The notes under the pieces: generated by a model | What the model saw: only the letters and a program-made list of their open reading frames with translations | Told to the model about the DNA's origin: nothing | Databases searched by the model: none | Assembly (NCBI RefSeq): GCF_011617465.1 | Contig: NZ_CP050153.1 | Coordinates: forward strand, 868,001-932,000 | DNA length: 64,000 nt | Origin: Brevibacterium pigmentatum | GTDB lineage: Bacteria > Actinomycetota > Actinomycetes > Actinomycetales > Brevibacteriaceae | Reading direction: 5' to 3' | Shown here: positions 1 through 9,368 of the stretch, piece by piece | Numbering within the stretch: the first letter of the stretch is position 1 | How the letters are laid out: every line of letters starts with the position of its first letter | Position numbers and translations under genes: made by a program

Positions 1-2
1 AG

Positions 3-1082
3 GTGCCTCTGCGCAACCGCGACGATCTCTCCCGCGCCTACACCCCCGGTGTGGCACGCGTGTGCAAGGCGATCGCGGAGAACAGAGAGGATGCGCGCCG
101 GCTGACGATCAAACGCAACACCGTCGCCGTGGTCACCGACGGCACCGCGGTGCTCGGCCTCGGCGACATCGGCCCCGAAGCGGCCATGCCGGTGATGGAG
201 GGCAAGGCCGTGCTGTTCAAGCAGTTCGCCGACGTCGACGCGTGGCCGGTGGCCCTGGATACGAAGGACACCGAGGAGATCATCGCCATCTGCAAGGCCA
301 TCGCCCCGGCCTACGGCGGAATCAACCTCGAGGACATCGCGGCCCCGCGCTGCTTCGAGATCGAGGCCCGACTGCGCGAGGAACTCGACATCCCCGTCTT
401 CCATGATGACCAGCACGGCACCGGCGTCGTCACCCTCGCCGCGCTGAAGAACGCGCTGAAGGTCGTGGACAAGAAGATCGAGGACCTGCGCATCGTCGTC
501 TCCGGAGTCGGCGCGGCCGGCAACGCCATCATCCGCCTCCTGCAGGTCGCGGGAGCCGTGAACATCATCGCCTGCGGCCGCGACGGGGCGATCGGTCCGG
601 ACTCGACGGTCGACACCGACCACAAGAAGTGGCTGCAGGCGAACACGAACCCCGAAGGCTTCGCAGGCAGCCTCAAGGAAGCCGTCGTCGGCGCCGACGC
701 ATTCATCGGCGTCTCCGCCCCGAACGTGCTGAACGGGGACGATATCGCGGCGATGAACACGGACGCCCTCGTCTTCGCCATGGCCAACCCCGACCCAGAG
801 GTCGACCCCGCCGAGGCGGCGAAGCACGCAGCCGTCGTGGCCACCGGACGCAGCGACTTCCCGAACCAGATCAACAACGTGCTCGCGTTCCCCGGAATCT
901 TCCGCGGCCTCCTCGACGCCGAAGCCCGGGACGTCGGCGAGAACATCATGGTCGCCGCGGCCGACGCCATCGCCTCGTGCATCCCCGAGGACGAACTCCA
1001 CCCCGGCTACGTCATCCCCTCCGTCTTCGACCCGGAAGTCGCGAAGAAGGTCGCCGAGGCGGTCGCCGAGGTCTCGTCCTGA
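3..1082 (+). CDS. NAD(P)-dependent malic enzyme, 5' partial
   Basis: Oxidative decarboxylation of malate to pyruvate in the cytoplasm. The visible 359 residues begin inside the conserved N-terminal block ([17 protein letters not shown]), so the GTG at base 3 is almost certainly an internal Val codon and the true start lies upstream of the window. The malic-enzyme signature [10 protein letters not shown] begins near residue 134 of this frame, and a nucleotide-binding GVGAAGNA loop follows about 35 residues later. The length fits the short bacterial malic enzymes of about 390 residues without a phosphotransacetylase tail. The gene is followed by about 100 bases before the DUF6986 gene. Family assignment is secure; NAD versus NADP preference cannot be read from the sequence. 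Confidence 0.93.
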   Translation: MPLRNRDDLSRAYTPGVARVCKAIAENREDARRLTIKRNTVAVVTDGTAVLGLGDIGPEAAMPVMEGKAVLFKQFADVDAWPVALDTKDTEEIIAICKAIAPAYGGINLEDIAAPRCFEIEARLREELDIPVFHDDQHGTGVVTLAALKNALKVVDKKIEDLRIVVSGVGAAGNAIIRLLQVAGAVNIIACGRDGAIGPDSTVDTDHKKWLQANTNPEGFAGSLKEAVVGADAFIGVSAPNVLNGDDIAAMNTDALVFAMANPDPEVDPAEAAKHAAVVATGRSDFPNQINNVLAFPGIFRGLLDAEARDVGENIMVAAADAIASCIPEDELHPGYVIPSVFDPEVAKKVAEAVAEVSS

Positions 1083-1184
1083 AACCCCAGAGAGCCTCCG
1101 TGCCAGGCGGTGGTGAATGAGAGACAATGAGGCCAGGCCCGGCGCCGCCGCCTCGCCATCGAACCCCGTGCAGAGAAAGAGAAT

Positions 1185-2498
1185 GTGAAAGTGGAACGAT
1201 CAACACTGGCCGATATCGACTCACTGCTGGGAGACACGGACGAGCTTCTGGCGACCGCGTACCCCGGGGAACGCGACGTCCGCCAACCCGTCCACACCGT
1301 CTACGTCCCCGGTCACCGCACGAGCGCGGACCTGCCGTATCAGTGGGGGCAGCAGGCGCTCGAATGCGTCGAGGCCCATGGCGGAATGCTGCAGCTGGCC
1401 GAACGCGTCATCACCGCCGCCCGGAAGGAATCCGGTCCCGCGATCCCCGGCCAGGGGGCCAGCATCCACCAGGTGGCCAGGGAGGCCGAACTCCTCGCCG
1501 AGGCGGTCACCGCAAAGCTCGAACGCGAACCGATCGAGGATCTGCGTCTGGACTTCGAAGACGGATTCGGCGATCAGGGCGATGAGACCGAGGACCGGTG
1601 GGTCGTCCAGGCCGCCCGCGATGCGGTGGCTGGTCGCACCGAGAAGGGCGCCCCCGGCTTCGTCGGCATCCGGTTCAAATGCATGGAGAAGGCGACCCGG
1701 GAGCGCGGCCTGCGCACCCTCGATCTGTTCCTGTCGGAGCTCATCAAGGCTGGCGGCCGACTGCCGGAGAACCTCGTGCTCACCCTCCCGAAGGTCAGCA
1801 CCGTCGATCAGGTGAGGGCGATGGTGCTCGCCGCGCGGGCGCTGGAAGCCGAGCACAGCCTCGGCGAGGGGACGATCACGTTCGAGATCCAGGTCGAGAC
1901 CCCGCAGATCGTCCTCGCCGCCGACGGCACCGTGCCACTGGCGGCGTCCCTGCAGGCCGGGGCCGGACGCGTGACTTCGCTGCACTACGGAACGTATGAC
2001 TATTCGGCGTCGATGGGCGTGGCCGCGGCCTACCAGGCGATGGACCATCCGGTTGCGGACTTCGCGAAGAACCAGATGATGCTCGCCGTCGCCGGCACCG
2101 GAGTCCACCTCTCCGACGGGTCGACGAACATCCTCCCGCTCGGCGAACCCGCAGAGGTCCACCATGCGTGGGCGCTGCACGCCGGCCTCGTCCGCCGCCA
2201 CCTCAAGCGGGGGATCTACCAGGGCTGGGACCTGCACCCGCACCAGCTGCCGACCCGGTTCCTGGCGACCTTCGCCTTCTACCGCGAAGGCGGGGCACGG
2301 GCGGCTCAGCGCCTGCACGACTACGTGTTCAAGGCAGATTCGATCGTCCTCGACGAACCCGCGACCGCGAAGGCGCTCGCCCGCTACCTCGACCGGGGGC
2401 TCGTCTGCGGAGCCCACACCGAGGAATTCGTGACCTCGCGGACGAACCTCAGCCTCACCCAGCTCGGGCAGCTCGCCCGCACCGGCTCGCTCGACTGA
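1185..2498 (+). CDS. DUF6986 family, HpcH/HpaI aldolase-like TIM-barrel protein
   Basis: A 437-residue protein of the DUF6986 family, related to the citrate lyase beta/HpcH-HpaI aldolase superfamily. Superfamily features visible are an acidic metal-site strand LRLDFEDGFG starting near residue 120, a second acidic strand FEIQVETPQ and a SLHYGTYDYSAS segment. The exact reaction is not established. The superfamily handles C-C bond cleavage or formation on 2-oxo acids and CoA thioesters. The start is GTG at 1185 after a weak purine-rich stretch; an ATG two bases earlier is out of frame. It lies 34 bases before the ureidoglycine aminohydrolase gene and probably shares its transcript, pointing to glyoxylate or ureide metabolism (inference). 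Confidence 0.85.
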   Translation: MKVERSTLADIDSLLGDTDELLATAYPGERDVRQPVHTVYVPGHRTSADLPYQWGQQALECVEAHGGMLQLAERVITAARKESGPAIPGQGASIHQVAREAELLAEAVTAKLEREPIEDLRLDFEDGFGDQGDETEDRWVVQAARDAVAGRTEKGAPGFVGIRFKCMEKATRERGLRTLDLFLSELIKAGGRLPENLVLTLPKVSTVDQVRAMVLAARALEAEHSLGEGTITFEIQVETPQIVLAADGTVPLAASLQAGAGRVTSLHYGTYDYSASMGVAAAYQAMDHPVADFAKNQMMLAVAGTGVHLSDGSTNILPLGEPAEVHHAWALHAGLVRRHLKRGIYQGWDLHPHQLPTRFLATFAFYREGGARAAQRLHDYVFKADSIVLDEPATAKALARYLDRGLVCGAHTEEFVTSRTNLSLTQLGQLARTGSLD

Positions 2499-2532
2499 GC
2501 CCACCGACCACCGACCGAAGGAGACCTCGCCC

Positions 2533-3357
2533 ATGACGACGACCGACCCGTACACCTACTGGGCCCCGACCGGCGGCCACCCGCCGCAGTCCGACCTGCT
2601 CACCGACCGTGCCCTCGTCACCGAGGCCTATACGGTCATCCCGCGCGGAGTGATGCGCGATATCGTCACCTCGAACCTGCCCGAGTGGACCGGGACCCGA
2701 TCGTGGGTGCTGAGCAAGCCCGTGGCCGGGGGAGCGGTGACGTTCTCGCAGACGATCCTCGAAGTCGCCCCCGGCGGAGGCTCCGAAGCGCCGGAACCGC
2801 AGCCCGAGGTCGAAGGGTTCCTCTTCGTCATGGCAGGAACGCTCGAGGTCACCCATGAGGGCACCGCGCACTCGCTGACCCCCGGAGGGTTCGCGTTCCT
2901 GCCCGCCGGATCGACGTGGTCGGCGAAGTCCACCGGCACCGAGGCGGCCCGCTTCCACTGGGTGCGCAAACGCTACCAGCCCGTGGCGGGACTGACCCCT
3001 GAGGCGAAGTTCGGCAACGAAGCCGATGTCGAACCGTCGCCGATGCCCGGAACCGACGGACGCTGGCGCACGACCCGCCCGCTCGACCCGGACGACCTCG
3101 CCTACGACATGCACGTCAACATCGTCACCTTCGAAGCCGGAGCGGTCATCCCGTTCGCGGAGACGCATGAGATGGAGCACGGCCTCTACGTGCTCGAGGG
3201 CAAAGCCGTCTACCGTCTCAACGGCGACTGGGTCGAGGTGCAGGAAGGCGACTTCATCTCCATGCGCGCCTTCTGCCCGCAGGCCTGCTACGCCGGCGGT
3301 CCCGGACGCTTCCGCTACCTGCTGTACAAGGACGTCAACCGTCAGGTCGAGCTCTGA
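2533..3357 (+). CDS. allE: (S)-ureidoglycine aminohydrolase (bicupin)
   Basis: Converts (S)-ureidoglycine to (S)-ureidoglycolate and ammonia in allantoin degradation. The 274-residue protein has two cupin halves. The first carries PEVEGFLFVMAGTLEV, and the second carries the metal-ligand region THEMEHGLYVLEGKAVY and a Gly/Asp turn (GDFISMRAFCPQACY), as in AllE/YlbA. The full length matches the family. The ATG at 2533 is preceded by a good Shine-Dalgarno (AAGGAG, 2517-2522). It sits in an apparent operon with the DUF6986 gene, without allantoinase or allantoicase genes in view. It ends just before a strong shared terminator with the convergent mqo. Confidence 0.9.
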   Translation: MTTTDPYTYWAPTGGHPPQSDLLTDRALVTEAYTVIPRGVMRDIVTSNLPEWTGTRSWVLSKPVAGGAVTFSQTILEVAPGGGSEAPEPQPEVEGFLFVMAGTLEVTHEGTAHSLTPGGFAFLPAGSTWSAKSTGTEAARFHWVRKRYQPVAGLTPEAKFGNEADVEPSPMPGTDGRWRTTRPLDPDDLAYDMHVNIVTFEAGAVIPFAETHEMEHGLYVLEGKAVYRLNGDWVEVQEGDFISMRAFCPQACYAGGPGRFRYLLYKDVNRQVEL

Positions 3358-3391
3358 GCTTCCCGACGCTCTGAACTCCTGAGGGAACGTA

Positions 3392-3431
3392 AGAAGCGGC
3401 TGGCCGGAAAGGATTCCGGCCAGCCGCTTCT
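3392..3431. terminator. Bidirectional terminator between allE and mqo
   Basis: An 18-bp perfect inverted repeat (3392-3409 with 3414-3431) with a 4-base AGGA loop lies between two convergent genes. The arms end in AAG/CTT runs, so either strand can form a stem followed by pyrimidine-rich sequence. Confidence 0.85.
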
Positions 3432-3465
3432 CCTGTATGTCAGTCGGCTGAGTGCGTCAGTCCAC

Positions 3466-4953
3466 TCAGATGAGCTGCAGGGTCCGCGAGGTGTACTCGG
3501 AGACCTCCTTGAGCAGCGTCTCGTCATCGACGAGGTCGCGGCCGAGCGACGGGATCATGTCCTTGAAGCTCTTCTCCCAGCCGGCGAACTCGCGGGGGAA
3601 GCAGGTCTTGAGCAGTTCGATCATGATCGGCACCGCGGTCGAGGCACCTGGTGAAGCACCGAGCAGGGTTGCCAGCGAACCGTCGGCGGACGAGATGAGT
3701 TCGGTGCCGAACTGGAGGACGCCGCCCTTCTTCGGATCCTTCTTCATCACCTGCACGCGCTGACCGGCCTGGATGAGTTCCCAGTCGGCAGGGTCGACGG
3801 AGGGGATGAAGGTCTGCAGAGCCTCGAAGCGGGCCTTCTTCGTTGCGGCGAGCTCACCGAGGAGGTACGTGACGAGGTCCGTGTTGTCCTTGGCGACATT
3901 GAGCATCGTGCCGATGTTGTTTCCGCGCACGGAGAACGGCAGATCGGTGAAGCGGCCCTTCTTGAGGAACTTCGGCGAGAAGCCGGCGTAGGGGCCGAAC
4001 ATCAGGTAGTCCTGGCCGTCGACGACACGGGTGTCGAGGTGCGGCACCGACATCGGGGGAGCATCCTGAGCGGCCTGGCCGTACACCTTCGCCTGGTGGC
4101 GGGCGACGAGATCCTGGTTCGCGGTGCGCAGGAAGTAGCCGGAGACCGGGAAGCCGCCGTAGCCGCGTCCCTCCGGGATGCCGGACTTCTGCAGCAGCGG
4201 CAGTGCACCGCCGCCGGCGCCGACGAAGACGAACTTCGCGCCCACCTGGTGGGTCTCGTGCGAGAGCAGATCCTTCACGGTGAGAGTCCAGCCGTCCGAG
4301 GAACGGTCGAGGTCGGTGACCTGGTGGCTGGTGCGCACGGTCGCGCCCTTGGCGGCGACGTAGCTGAGCAGCTGAGACGACAGAGAGCCGAAGTCGACGT
4401 CGGTGCCCTGCTTGATGCGCGAGATGCCGTTGACCTGCCCGGGACCGCGGCCGGAGAACATCAGCGGCAGCCATTCGGCCTGAGTGTCCGCGTCCTCCGT
4501 GTATTCCATGTCCGCGAACAGCGGATTGCGCACCATCGTCTCGTAGCGGTTCTTGATGTAGTCACGTCCCTTGTCGCCGCGTCCGTAGCTGACGTGGGCG
4601 ATGGGATTGATGAAGGTCGACGGATCGGTGATGACACCGGTGTCGACGAGGTGCGACCAGTACTGGCGCGAGTGGTGGAACTGCTGGTTGATGTTCGAGG
4701 CCTTCTCCAGGTCGATCTGACCGTTGGAGTCCTCGGGGGTGTAGTTGAGTTCGCAGAGTGCGGCGTGGCCGGTGCCGGCGTTGTTCCAGGGGTCGGAGCT
4801 CTCCGTTGCCACATAGTCGAGCTTCTCGTAGACACGGATGTCCCAATCGGGCTGAAGTTCGGTCAGCATGGCGCCCAGAGTGGCGCTCATGATGCCGCCG
4901 CCGATCAAGACGACGTCGACCTTTTCCTGCGGTGAGGGCATTTGGACTCTCAT
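3466..4953 (-). CDS. mqo: Malate:quinone oxidoreductase
   Basis: Membrane-associated FAD enzyme that oxidises malate to oxaloacetate and feeds electrons to the quinone pool. The 495 residues match the Mqo family. An FAD-binding VLIGGGIMSATLGAML segment sits near residues 15-30, followed by the family-specific WNNAGTGHAALCELNYTP and the C-terminal MLELL-type region (PGASTAVPIMIELLKTCF). The start at 4953 gives MRVQMPSPQEK; the Met at codon 5 is an equally plausible start. The gene stands alone, convergent with allE. With the malic enzyme 2.4 kb away it makes this end of the window rich in malate-consuming enzymes. Confidence 0.96.
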   Translation of the reverse strand: MRVQMPSPQEKVDVVLIGGGIMSATLGAMLTELQPDWDIRVYEKLDYVATESSDPWNNAGTGHAALCELNYTPEDSNGQIDLEKASNINQQFHHSRQYWSHLVDTGVITDPSTFINPIAHVSYGRGDKGRDYIKNRYETMVRNPLFADMEYTEDADTQAEWLPLMFSGRGPGQVNGISRIKQGTDVDFGSLSSQLLSYVAAKGATVRTSHQVTDLDRSSDGWTLTVKDLLSHETHQVGAKFVFVGAGGGALPLLQKSGIPEGRGYGGFPVSGYFLRTANQDLVARHQAKVYGQAAQDAPPMSVPHLDTRVVDGQDYLMFGPYAGFSPKFLKKGRFTDLPFSVRGNNIGTMLNVAKDNTDLVTYLLGELAATKKARFEALQTFIPSVDPADWELIQAGQRVQVMKKDPKKGGVLQFGTELISSADGSLATLLGASPGASTAVPIMIELLKTCFPREFAGWEKSFKDMIPSLGRDLVDDETLLKEVSEYTSRTLQLI

Positions 4954-5155
4954 TCCTCGTCTCTGACTACATGTATTCGTCTCTCAGGGTACTCTCCGGG
5001 ATCGGCCCACCTGTAACCCGGGAGGAGGGAACGAAGCGTCGCGAGAGCATTCTCACAGCGGATGGACGTCCGCCCTGCTCGCCTTTATCCGACCATTCGG
5101 ACGCTTTGGCAAGACAGTCTGTGTTGCCCGCCACAAGATATGCAACTATGGGCAC

Positions 5156-6217
5156 ATGTCCAAACGTTTCCAGCTCCGTGACGCGCTCGCCGAATTCCCT
5201 CCCTACGTTCCCGGCAAGCCTCCCGTCGCATCCCCCGGCCTGACCCCGTACAAACTGTCGTCGAACGAGAACCACCTGCCGCCGCTGCCGGGTGTCGTCG
5301 AATCGGTGGCATCCGCCTCGGCGATTCCGGGGAACTACCCCGATCCCACCGCAGCCGCGCTCGTGGCCGATATCGCCTCCCACCTCGATGTCGAACCCGC
5401 CGAGGTGGTCCCCGGCGCCGGGGCCTCCGAGGTCCTCACGGCGCTGACGAACATCACCCTCGAAGCGGGCACGTCCGTGGTCTATCCGTGGCCGTCGTTC
5501 GAGATGTACCCGATTCTCGCCTCGGCGCGGGGCGCGGAGAAGCGCCCCGTCGACCTCCTGGAAGACGGTCGGCACGACTTCGCCGGGCTGGCCGCGGCGA
5601 TCGATGACACGACCCGCCTCGTGCTGCTGTGCTCGCCGAACAATCCGACCGGTCCGACGATCACCGATGCCGAACTCGAGGGATTCCTCGCCGAGGTGCC
5701 CGAGTCCGTCATCGTCGTCCTCGACGAGGCGTACCTCGAATTCGCCACCGAGGCGGCCGACTCCCTCGCCGCTTGCGCCAAGCACCCGAATCTCGTGCTC
5801 GCCCGCACCTTCTCGAAGGCGCACGGCCTGGCAGGTCTGCGCGTGGGCTACGGCATCGCCGACGCCGAGATCGCCTCGGCGATGCGACAGGTCATCGCCC
5901 CGTTCTCCGTCACCGCCGGTGCCCAGGCCGCCGCCCGGGAATCCCTGGCACGCGTCGACGAGGTGGCCGTGCGCGCCAAGGAAGTCGCCGCGGTGCGCGA
6001 CCGGTTCGCTCACGATCTGCGGGAGCTGGGTCTGTCCGTGCCCGATGCTCAGGGCAACTATGTGTGGATCGCGCTCGACCCCGAGGCGGCCGTCGCCTTC
6101 GAGGGCGAGTGCGCGAAGCAGGCCGTGGCCGTGCGTCGTCTGCAGGGCGGTGTGCGTGTGAGCATCGGACCCGATGAGGCTCTCGAGCGCGTGCTCAAGG
6201 TCGCCGCGTCGCTGTGA
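5156..6217 (+). CDS. hisC: Histidinol-phosphate / aromatic aminotransferase, class I/II PLP
   Basis: A 353-residue fold-type I aminotransferase. It has LSSNENHLPP at the N-terminus, SPNNPTGP, LDEAYLEF and the PLP-lysine motif TFSKAHGLAG with Lys at about residue 221, all typical of the HisC/phenylalanine aminotransferase family. Other his genes are absent, so it may be a second copy acting on aromatic 2-oxo acids rather than the biosynthetic HisC. The ATG at 5156 has no Shine-Dalgarno. An out-of-frame ATG lies 8 bases upstream. The stop overlaps the beginning of the downstream FAD oxidase, suggesting co-translation. Confidence 0.88.
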   Translation: MSKRFQLRDALAEFPPYVPGKPPVASPGLTPYKLSSNENHLPPLPGVVESVASASAIPGNYPDPTAAALVADIASHLDVEPAEVVPGAGASEVLTALTNITLEAGTSVVYPWPSFEMYPILASARGAEKRPVDLLEDGRHDFAGLAAAIDDTTRLVLLCSPNNPTGPTITDAELEGFLAEVPESVIVVLDEAYLEFATEAADSLAACAKHPNLVLARTFSKAHGLAGLRVGYGIADAEIASAMRQVIAPFSVTAGAQAAARESLARVDEVAVRAKEVAAVRDRFAHDLRELGLSVPDAQGNYVWIALDPEAAVAFEGECAKQAVAVRRLQGGVRVSIGPDEALERVLKVAASL

Positions 6218-6219
6218 CG

Positions 6220-7626
6220 ATGAGTGCGGAGACGACGGTGGGCACGGACCTGGACGGACTTGCGGCCGAACTGAGCGAGGGCGCCCTGGTCACCGATCGG
6301 GATGTCATCGACTCCTATTCGGCGGACAAGGCCCTGTTCTGTCCGGTGGGGACCGCCTCGGCGCTCGTTCGTGCTGCCGACGTCGATGATGTGGTCGCGG
6401 TGATGCGCTTCGCCACCGCGCATCGGATCCCGGTGGTCACTCAGGGTTCCAGGACGGGTTTGTCGGGGGCGGCGAACGCCACCGATGGGGCGATCCTGCT
6501 CAACGTCGCGAAGCTGAACGCGATCGTCGACATCGACGAGGTGAACCAGACGTGCCGTGTCCAGCCCGGTGTCATCAACCAAGATCTCAAATCGGCTCTG
6601 GCCGAGCACGGTCTGTCGTATCCGCCGGATCCGGGGTCGGTGGCGATCTCCACGATCGGCGGGAACGTCGCGACGAACGCCGGCGGCATGTGCTGTGTGA
6701 AGTACGGGGTGACGCGAGACTATGTGCGCGGTCTGACCGTGGTCCTCGCCGATGGGACAGTGACCCGGTTGGGTCGGCAGACGGCGAAGGGTGTGGCCGG
6801 TCTCGATCTGGCGGGTCTGTTCGTCGGGTCCGAGGGGACTCTGGGAGTCATCGTCGAGATCACCCTAGGGCTCAGACCTCTGTTGGCTCCGCCGGTGACC
6901 GGTGTCGGGATCTTCCCGGACTTGGAATCGGCCGGGCATACGGTCTCTGAGTTCATGGCGTCCGGGGCGGCCCCGTCGATGCTCGAGCTCATGGACGGAG
7001 GCACCGTGGGCATGATCAATGCCTATGGTGATTTCGGGCTGCCCGACGGGGCCGGTGCGCTGTTGTTGGTGCAGTCGGATGCTCCGGGGCAGGCTGGTGT
7101 GACCGAGCTGGAATCGTTCGAGGCGATCGCCAGGGCGCAGGGTGCCGATGAGGTGTTCTTCTCCGATGATCCGGCGGATTCGGAGATGCTGGTGGCGGCC
7201 CGGCGTGCGGTGTCTCCGGCGATGGAGAAGTACGTGTCGGGGCTTGGTGGGGGAGAGCTCATCGATGATGTGTGCGTTCCTCGGTCCCGCCTCGGCGAGT
7301 TCTTCGCCAGGTTGGACGAGATCGCGGCCGCGCACTCGGTGGAGGTGTCCACGGCCGGTCATGCCGGGGATGGGAACATGCATCCGAGTGTGCTCTTCGA
7401 CGCTCACGATCCGGCGAGCGTGGCCGAAGCGAAGGAGACGTTCGCGGAGATCATGCAGCTTGGTCTGGATCTGGGTGGGACGATCACGGGCGAGCACGGG
7501 GTCGGGTATCTGAAGAAGGACTGGCTGGTGCGCGAACTCGATGCCGGCGCTCAGATGCTGCAGTCGTCGATCAAGTCCGCGGTCGATCCTTTGGGGATCC
7601 TCAACCCGGGCAAGATGCTCGGCTGA
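6220..7626 (+). CDS. FAD-binding oxidase, glycolate oxidase GlcD / D-lactate dehydrogenase type
   Basis: A 2-hydroxyacid flavo-oxidoreductase. The N-terminal PCMH-type FAD domain contains TQGSRTGLSGAANA, the long PPDPGSVAISTIGGNVATNAGG segment and FVGSEGTLGVI. The C-terminal domain ends in HAGDGNMHPSVLFD and GTITGEHGVGYLKK, the metal and substrate signatures of the GlcD/D-LDH family. About 468 residues, full length. ATG 6220 is used here; an in-frame GTG at 6214 overlaps the upstream stop codon and is also possible. It is translationally coupled to the aminotransferase. Substrate (glycolate, lactate or 2-hydroxyglutarate) cannot be decided; no GlcE/GlcF partner is present. Confidence 0.9.
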   Translation: MSAETTVGTDLDGLAAELSEGALVTDRDVIDSYSADKALFCPVGTASALVRAADVDDVVAVMRFATAHRIPVVTQGSRTGLSGAANATDGAILLNVAKLNAIVDIDEVNQTCRVQPGVINQDLKSALAEHGLSYPPDPGSVAISTIGGNVATNAGGMCCVKYGVTRDYVRGLTVVLADGTVTRLGRQTAKGVAGLDLAGLFVGSEGTLGVIVEITLGLRPLLAPPVTGVGIFPDLESAGHTVSEFMASGAAPSMLELMDGGTVGMINAYGDFGLPDGAGALLLVQSDAPGQAGVTELESFEAIARAQGADEVFFSDDPADSEMLVAARRAVSPAMEKYVSGLGGGELIDDVCVPRSRLGEFFARLDEIAAAHSVEVSTAGHAGDGNMHPSVLFDAHDPASVAEAKETFAEIMQLGLDLGGTITGEHGVGYLKKDWLVRELDAGAQMLQSSIKSAVDPLGILNPGKMLG

Positions 7627-7645
7627 GCTCCTCGGGTGATCGAAC

Positions 7646-8251
7646 TCAGCCCGGTCGGCGCATGTCGAAGCGCTGATCCGAGCTGATCCCGAAGTATGCG
7701 GTCGGTCCGCCGCCGCGCAGCACCGGCTCGGCGGCGGCTGTGTCGACGATCCCGTCGGTGAGCAGGGATTCGTCGAGATGGACCCCCACCACTTCACCCA
7801 CGGTGAACCACGAGCCGGAGCTCTCCCCGTCCGCGGTGCGCAGGTCGATGATCTGAGTGACTCGGCATTCGAAGGTCGCCGGTGAGGCTGCCACACGTGG
7901 CGCAGAGATCTCCACGGACTCGGCCGCCTCGACGTCTGCGGCGGAGAACTCGTCGACCTCCGCGGTGGTCGACGAGGCGTTCATCGCCTCGGCGAGGGTC
8001 CGAGTGACGAGGTTCCAGGTGAACTCCCCGGTCTCTCGGCAGTTGGCAACGGTGTCCTTCCACGCGTTGCTGGAGAAGCCCACGAGCGGTGGAGAGTAGT
8101 TCAGCGCATTGAAGAACGAATAGGGCGCGAGATTGCGGCGGCCCTCGGCATCGACTGTGCCGATCCAGCCGATGGGTCGCGGTGCGACGATGGCGTTGAA
8201 GGGGTCGTGCGGCAGGCGGTGGCCCTCGGACGGGCGATAGAAGTGGGTCAC
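7646..8251 (-). CDS. Flavin reductase domain protein (FMN-binding, DIM6/NTAB type)
   Basis: A 201-residue FMN-binding split-barrel protein. The motif PRPIGWIGTVDAEGRRNLAPYSFFNALN near the N-terminus and the ETGEFTWNLVT segment are characteristic of flavin reductase-like proteins that supply reduced flavin or bind FMN themselves. The most likely start is GTG at 8251, giving MTHFYRPSEGH. The same open frame continues upstream antisense to the next gene but has no domain there. It converges on the FAD oxidase with only 19 bases between stops. The partner enzyme is unknown. Confidence 0.87.
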   Translation of the reverse strand: MTHFYRPSEGHRLPHDPFNAIVAPRPIGWIGTVDAEGRRNLAPYSFFNALNYSPPLVGFSSNAWKDTVANCRETGEFTWNLVTRTLAEAMNASSTTAEVDEFSAADVEAAESVEISAPRVAASPATFECRVTQIIDLRTADGESSGSWFTVGEVVGVHLDESLLTDGIVDTAAAEPVLRGGGPTAYFGISSDQRFDMRRPG

Positions 8252-8343
8252 CCGACCATTCAAGCAGGAGTTCCGGGAGAGCGCACTGTGACTGAGTGTT
8301 GCGCACGATGACGGAATGCCGCTGCGACGACGGCGGACGTGCC

Positions 8344-8349
8344 TATCGT
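8344..8349 (+). promoter_or_regulatory. -10 element (TATCGT) for a leaderless 2OG oxygenase mRNA
   Basis: A TAnnnT hexamer lies exactly 7 bases before the ATG at 8357, the spacing expected if transcription starts on the A of the start codon. No Shine-Dalgarno is present. Confidence 0.5.
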
Positions 8350-8356
8350 CTGTGAC

Positions 8357-9364
8357 ATGACCCTCACCCAGCTCCCCATCCTCGACCTCAGCCTGGCCGA
8401 TGACCCCGCGACCGCCGAGGCATTCCGTGCGGACCTGCGCCGCATCACCCATGAGATCGGCTTCTTCTACCTCACCGGCCACGGAATTCCCGATGCCGAC
8501 TTCACCCGCATCATCGACGTCGCCGGCCGCTTCTTCGCTCTGCCCGAGGAAGAGAAGCTCGCGATCGAGAACACGAACTCCCCGCACTTCCGCGGCTACA
8601 CCCGCACCGGCGGCGAACGCACCCAAGGCCGCGTCGACTGGCGGGAGCAGATCGACATCGGCCCAGAACGCGCACCCGTGACCGAACCGGTCAACGACTT
8701 CGACCACCTCACCGGTCCCAACCAGTACCCGGAATCGCTGCCCGAGCTGCGCGAGGCCACGGAATCCTGGCACGCGCATCTGAGCGAGGTCGGCGCTCGT
8801 CTCCTCGAACAGTGGGCGCTGAGCCTCGGTCAGGCGGGCGATCATTTCGCGTCCGCCTTCGCCGAGGATGCCGAATCCTTCATCAAGATCGTCCGCTACC
8901 CCGAAGCCGAATCCGAGTCCGTCACCCAGGGCGTGGGCGAACACCGGGACGCCGGCACGCTCACCCTGCTCTACCCGCAGCCGGGCACCACCGGCCTGCA
9001 GGTGCTCACCGATGACGGTTGGATCGATGCGGATCCGATCGAGAACACCTTCGTCGTCAACATCGGCAAACTCCTCGAAGTCGCCACGAACGGCTACCTC
9101 AAAGCCACCGTCCACCGTGTCCTGCCGACCGGACCCGGGCAGGACCGCATCTCCATCCCGTTCTTCTTCAACCCGGCTCTGAACGCTCGTCTGCCCGAGG
9201 TCGAATTGCCCGCCGAACTCGCCGCCGATGCCCGCGGTGTGACTCAGGACGAACGCGACGCTCTGCACGCCGTGTACGGCGAGAACGCCTTCCTCTCCCG
9301 GCTGCGGTCCCACCCGAACGTCGCCGAGAAGTTCTATCCGGACCTCGTGAGAGCTCGGGCCTGA
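8357..9364 (+). CDS. 2-oxoglutarate/Fe(II) oxygenase, isopenicillin-N-synthase family
   Basis: A 335-residue non-haem iron oxygenase. The N-terminal non-haem dioxygenase region carries the FFYLTGHGIP motif. The double-stranded beta helix has the proximal HxD ligands in GVGEHRDAGTLTLLYPQ and the distal His in KATVHRVL, followed by the RxSIPFFFNP oxoglutarate-binding motif. ATG 8357 is chosen over an in-frame GTG at 8339 because of the TATCGT element 7 bases upstream and the typical N-terminus TLTQLPILDL. The substrate is unknown; relatives include ethylene-forming, plant-hormone and xanthine-type oxygenases. Convergent with the methyltransferase gene (4 bases apart). Confidence 0.9.
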   Translation: MTLTQLPILDLSLADDPATAEAFRADLRRITHEIGFFYLTGHGIPDADFTRIIDVAGRFFALPEEEKLAIENTNSPHFRGYTRTGGERTQGRVDWREQIDIGPERAPVTEPVNDFDHLTGPNQYPESLPELREATESWHAHLSEVGARLLEQWALSLGQAGDHFASAFAEDAESFIKIVRYPEAESESVTQGVGEHRDAGTLTLLYPQPGTTGLQVLTDDGWIDADPIENTFVVNIGKLLEVATNGYLKATVHRVLPTGPGQDRISIPFFFNPALNARLPEVELPAELAADARGVTQDERDALHAVYGENAFLSRLRSHPNVAEKFYPDLVRARA

Positions 9365-9368
9365 GGAC

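Noticed and set aside
8252..9313. N-terminal extension of the flavin reductase frame
   Set aside because: The extra sequence is antisense to the 2OG oxygenase and lies before a good GTG start with family-like N-terminus.
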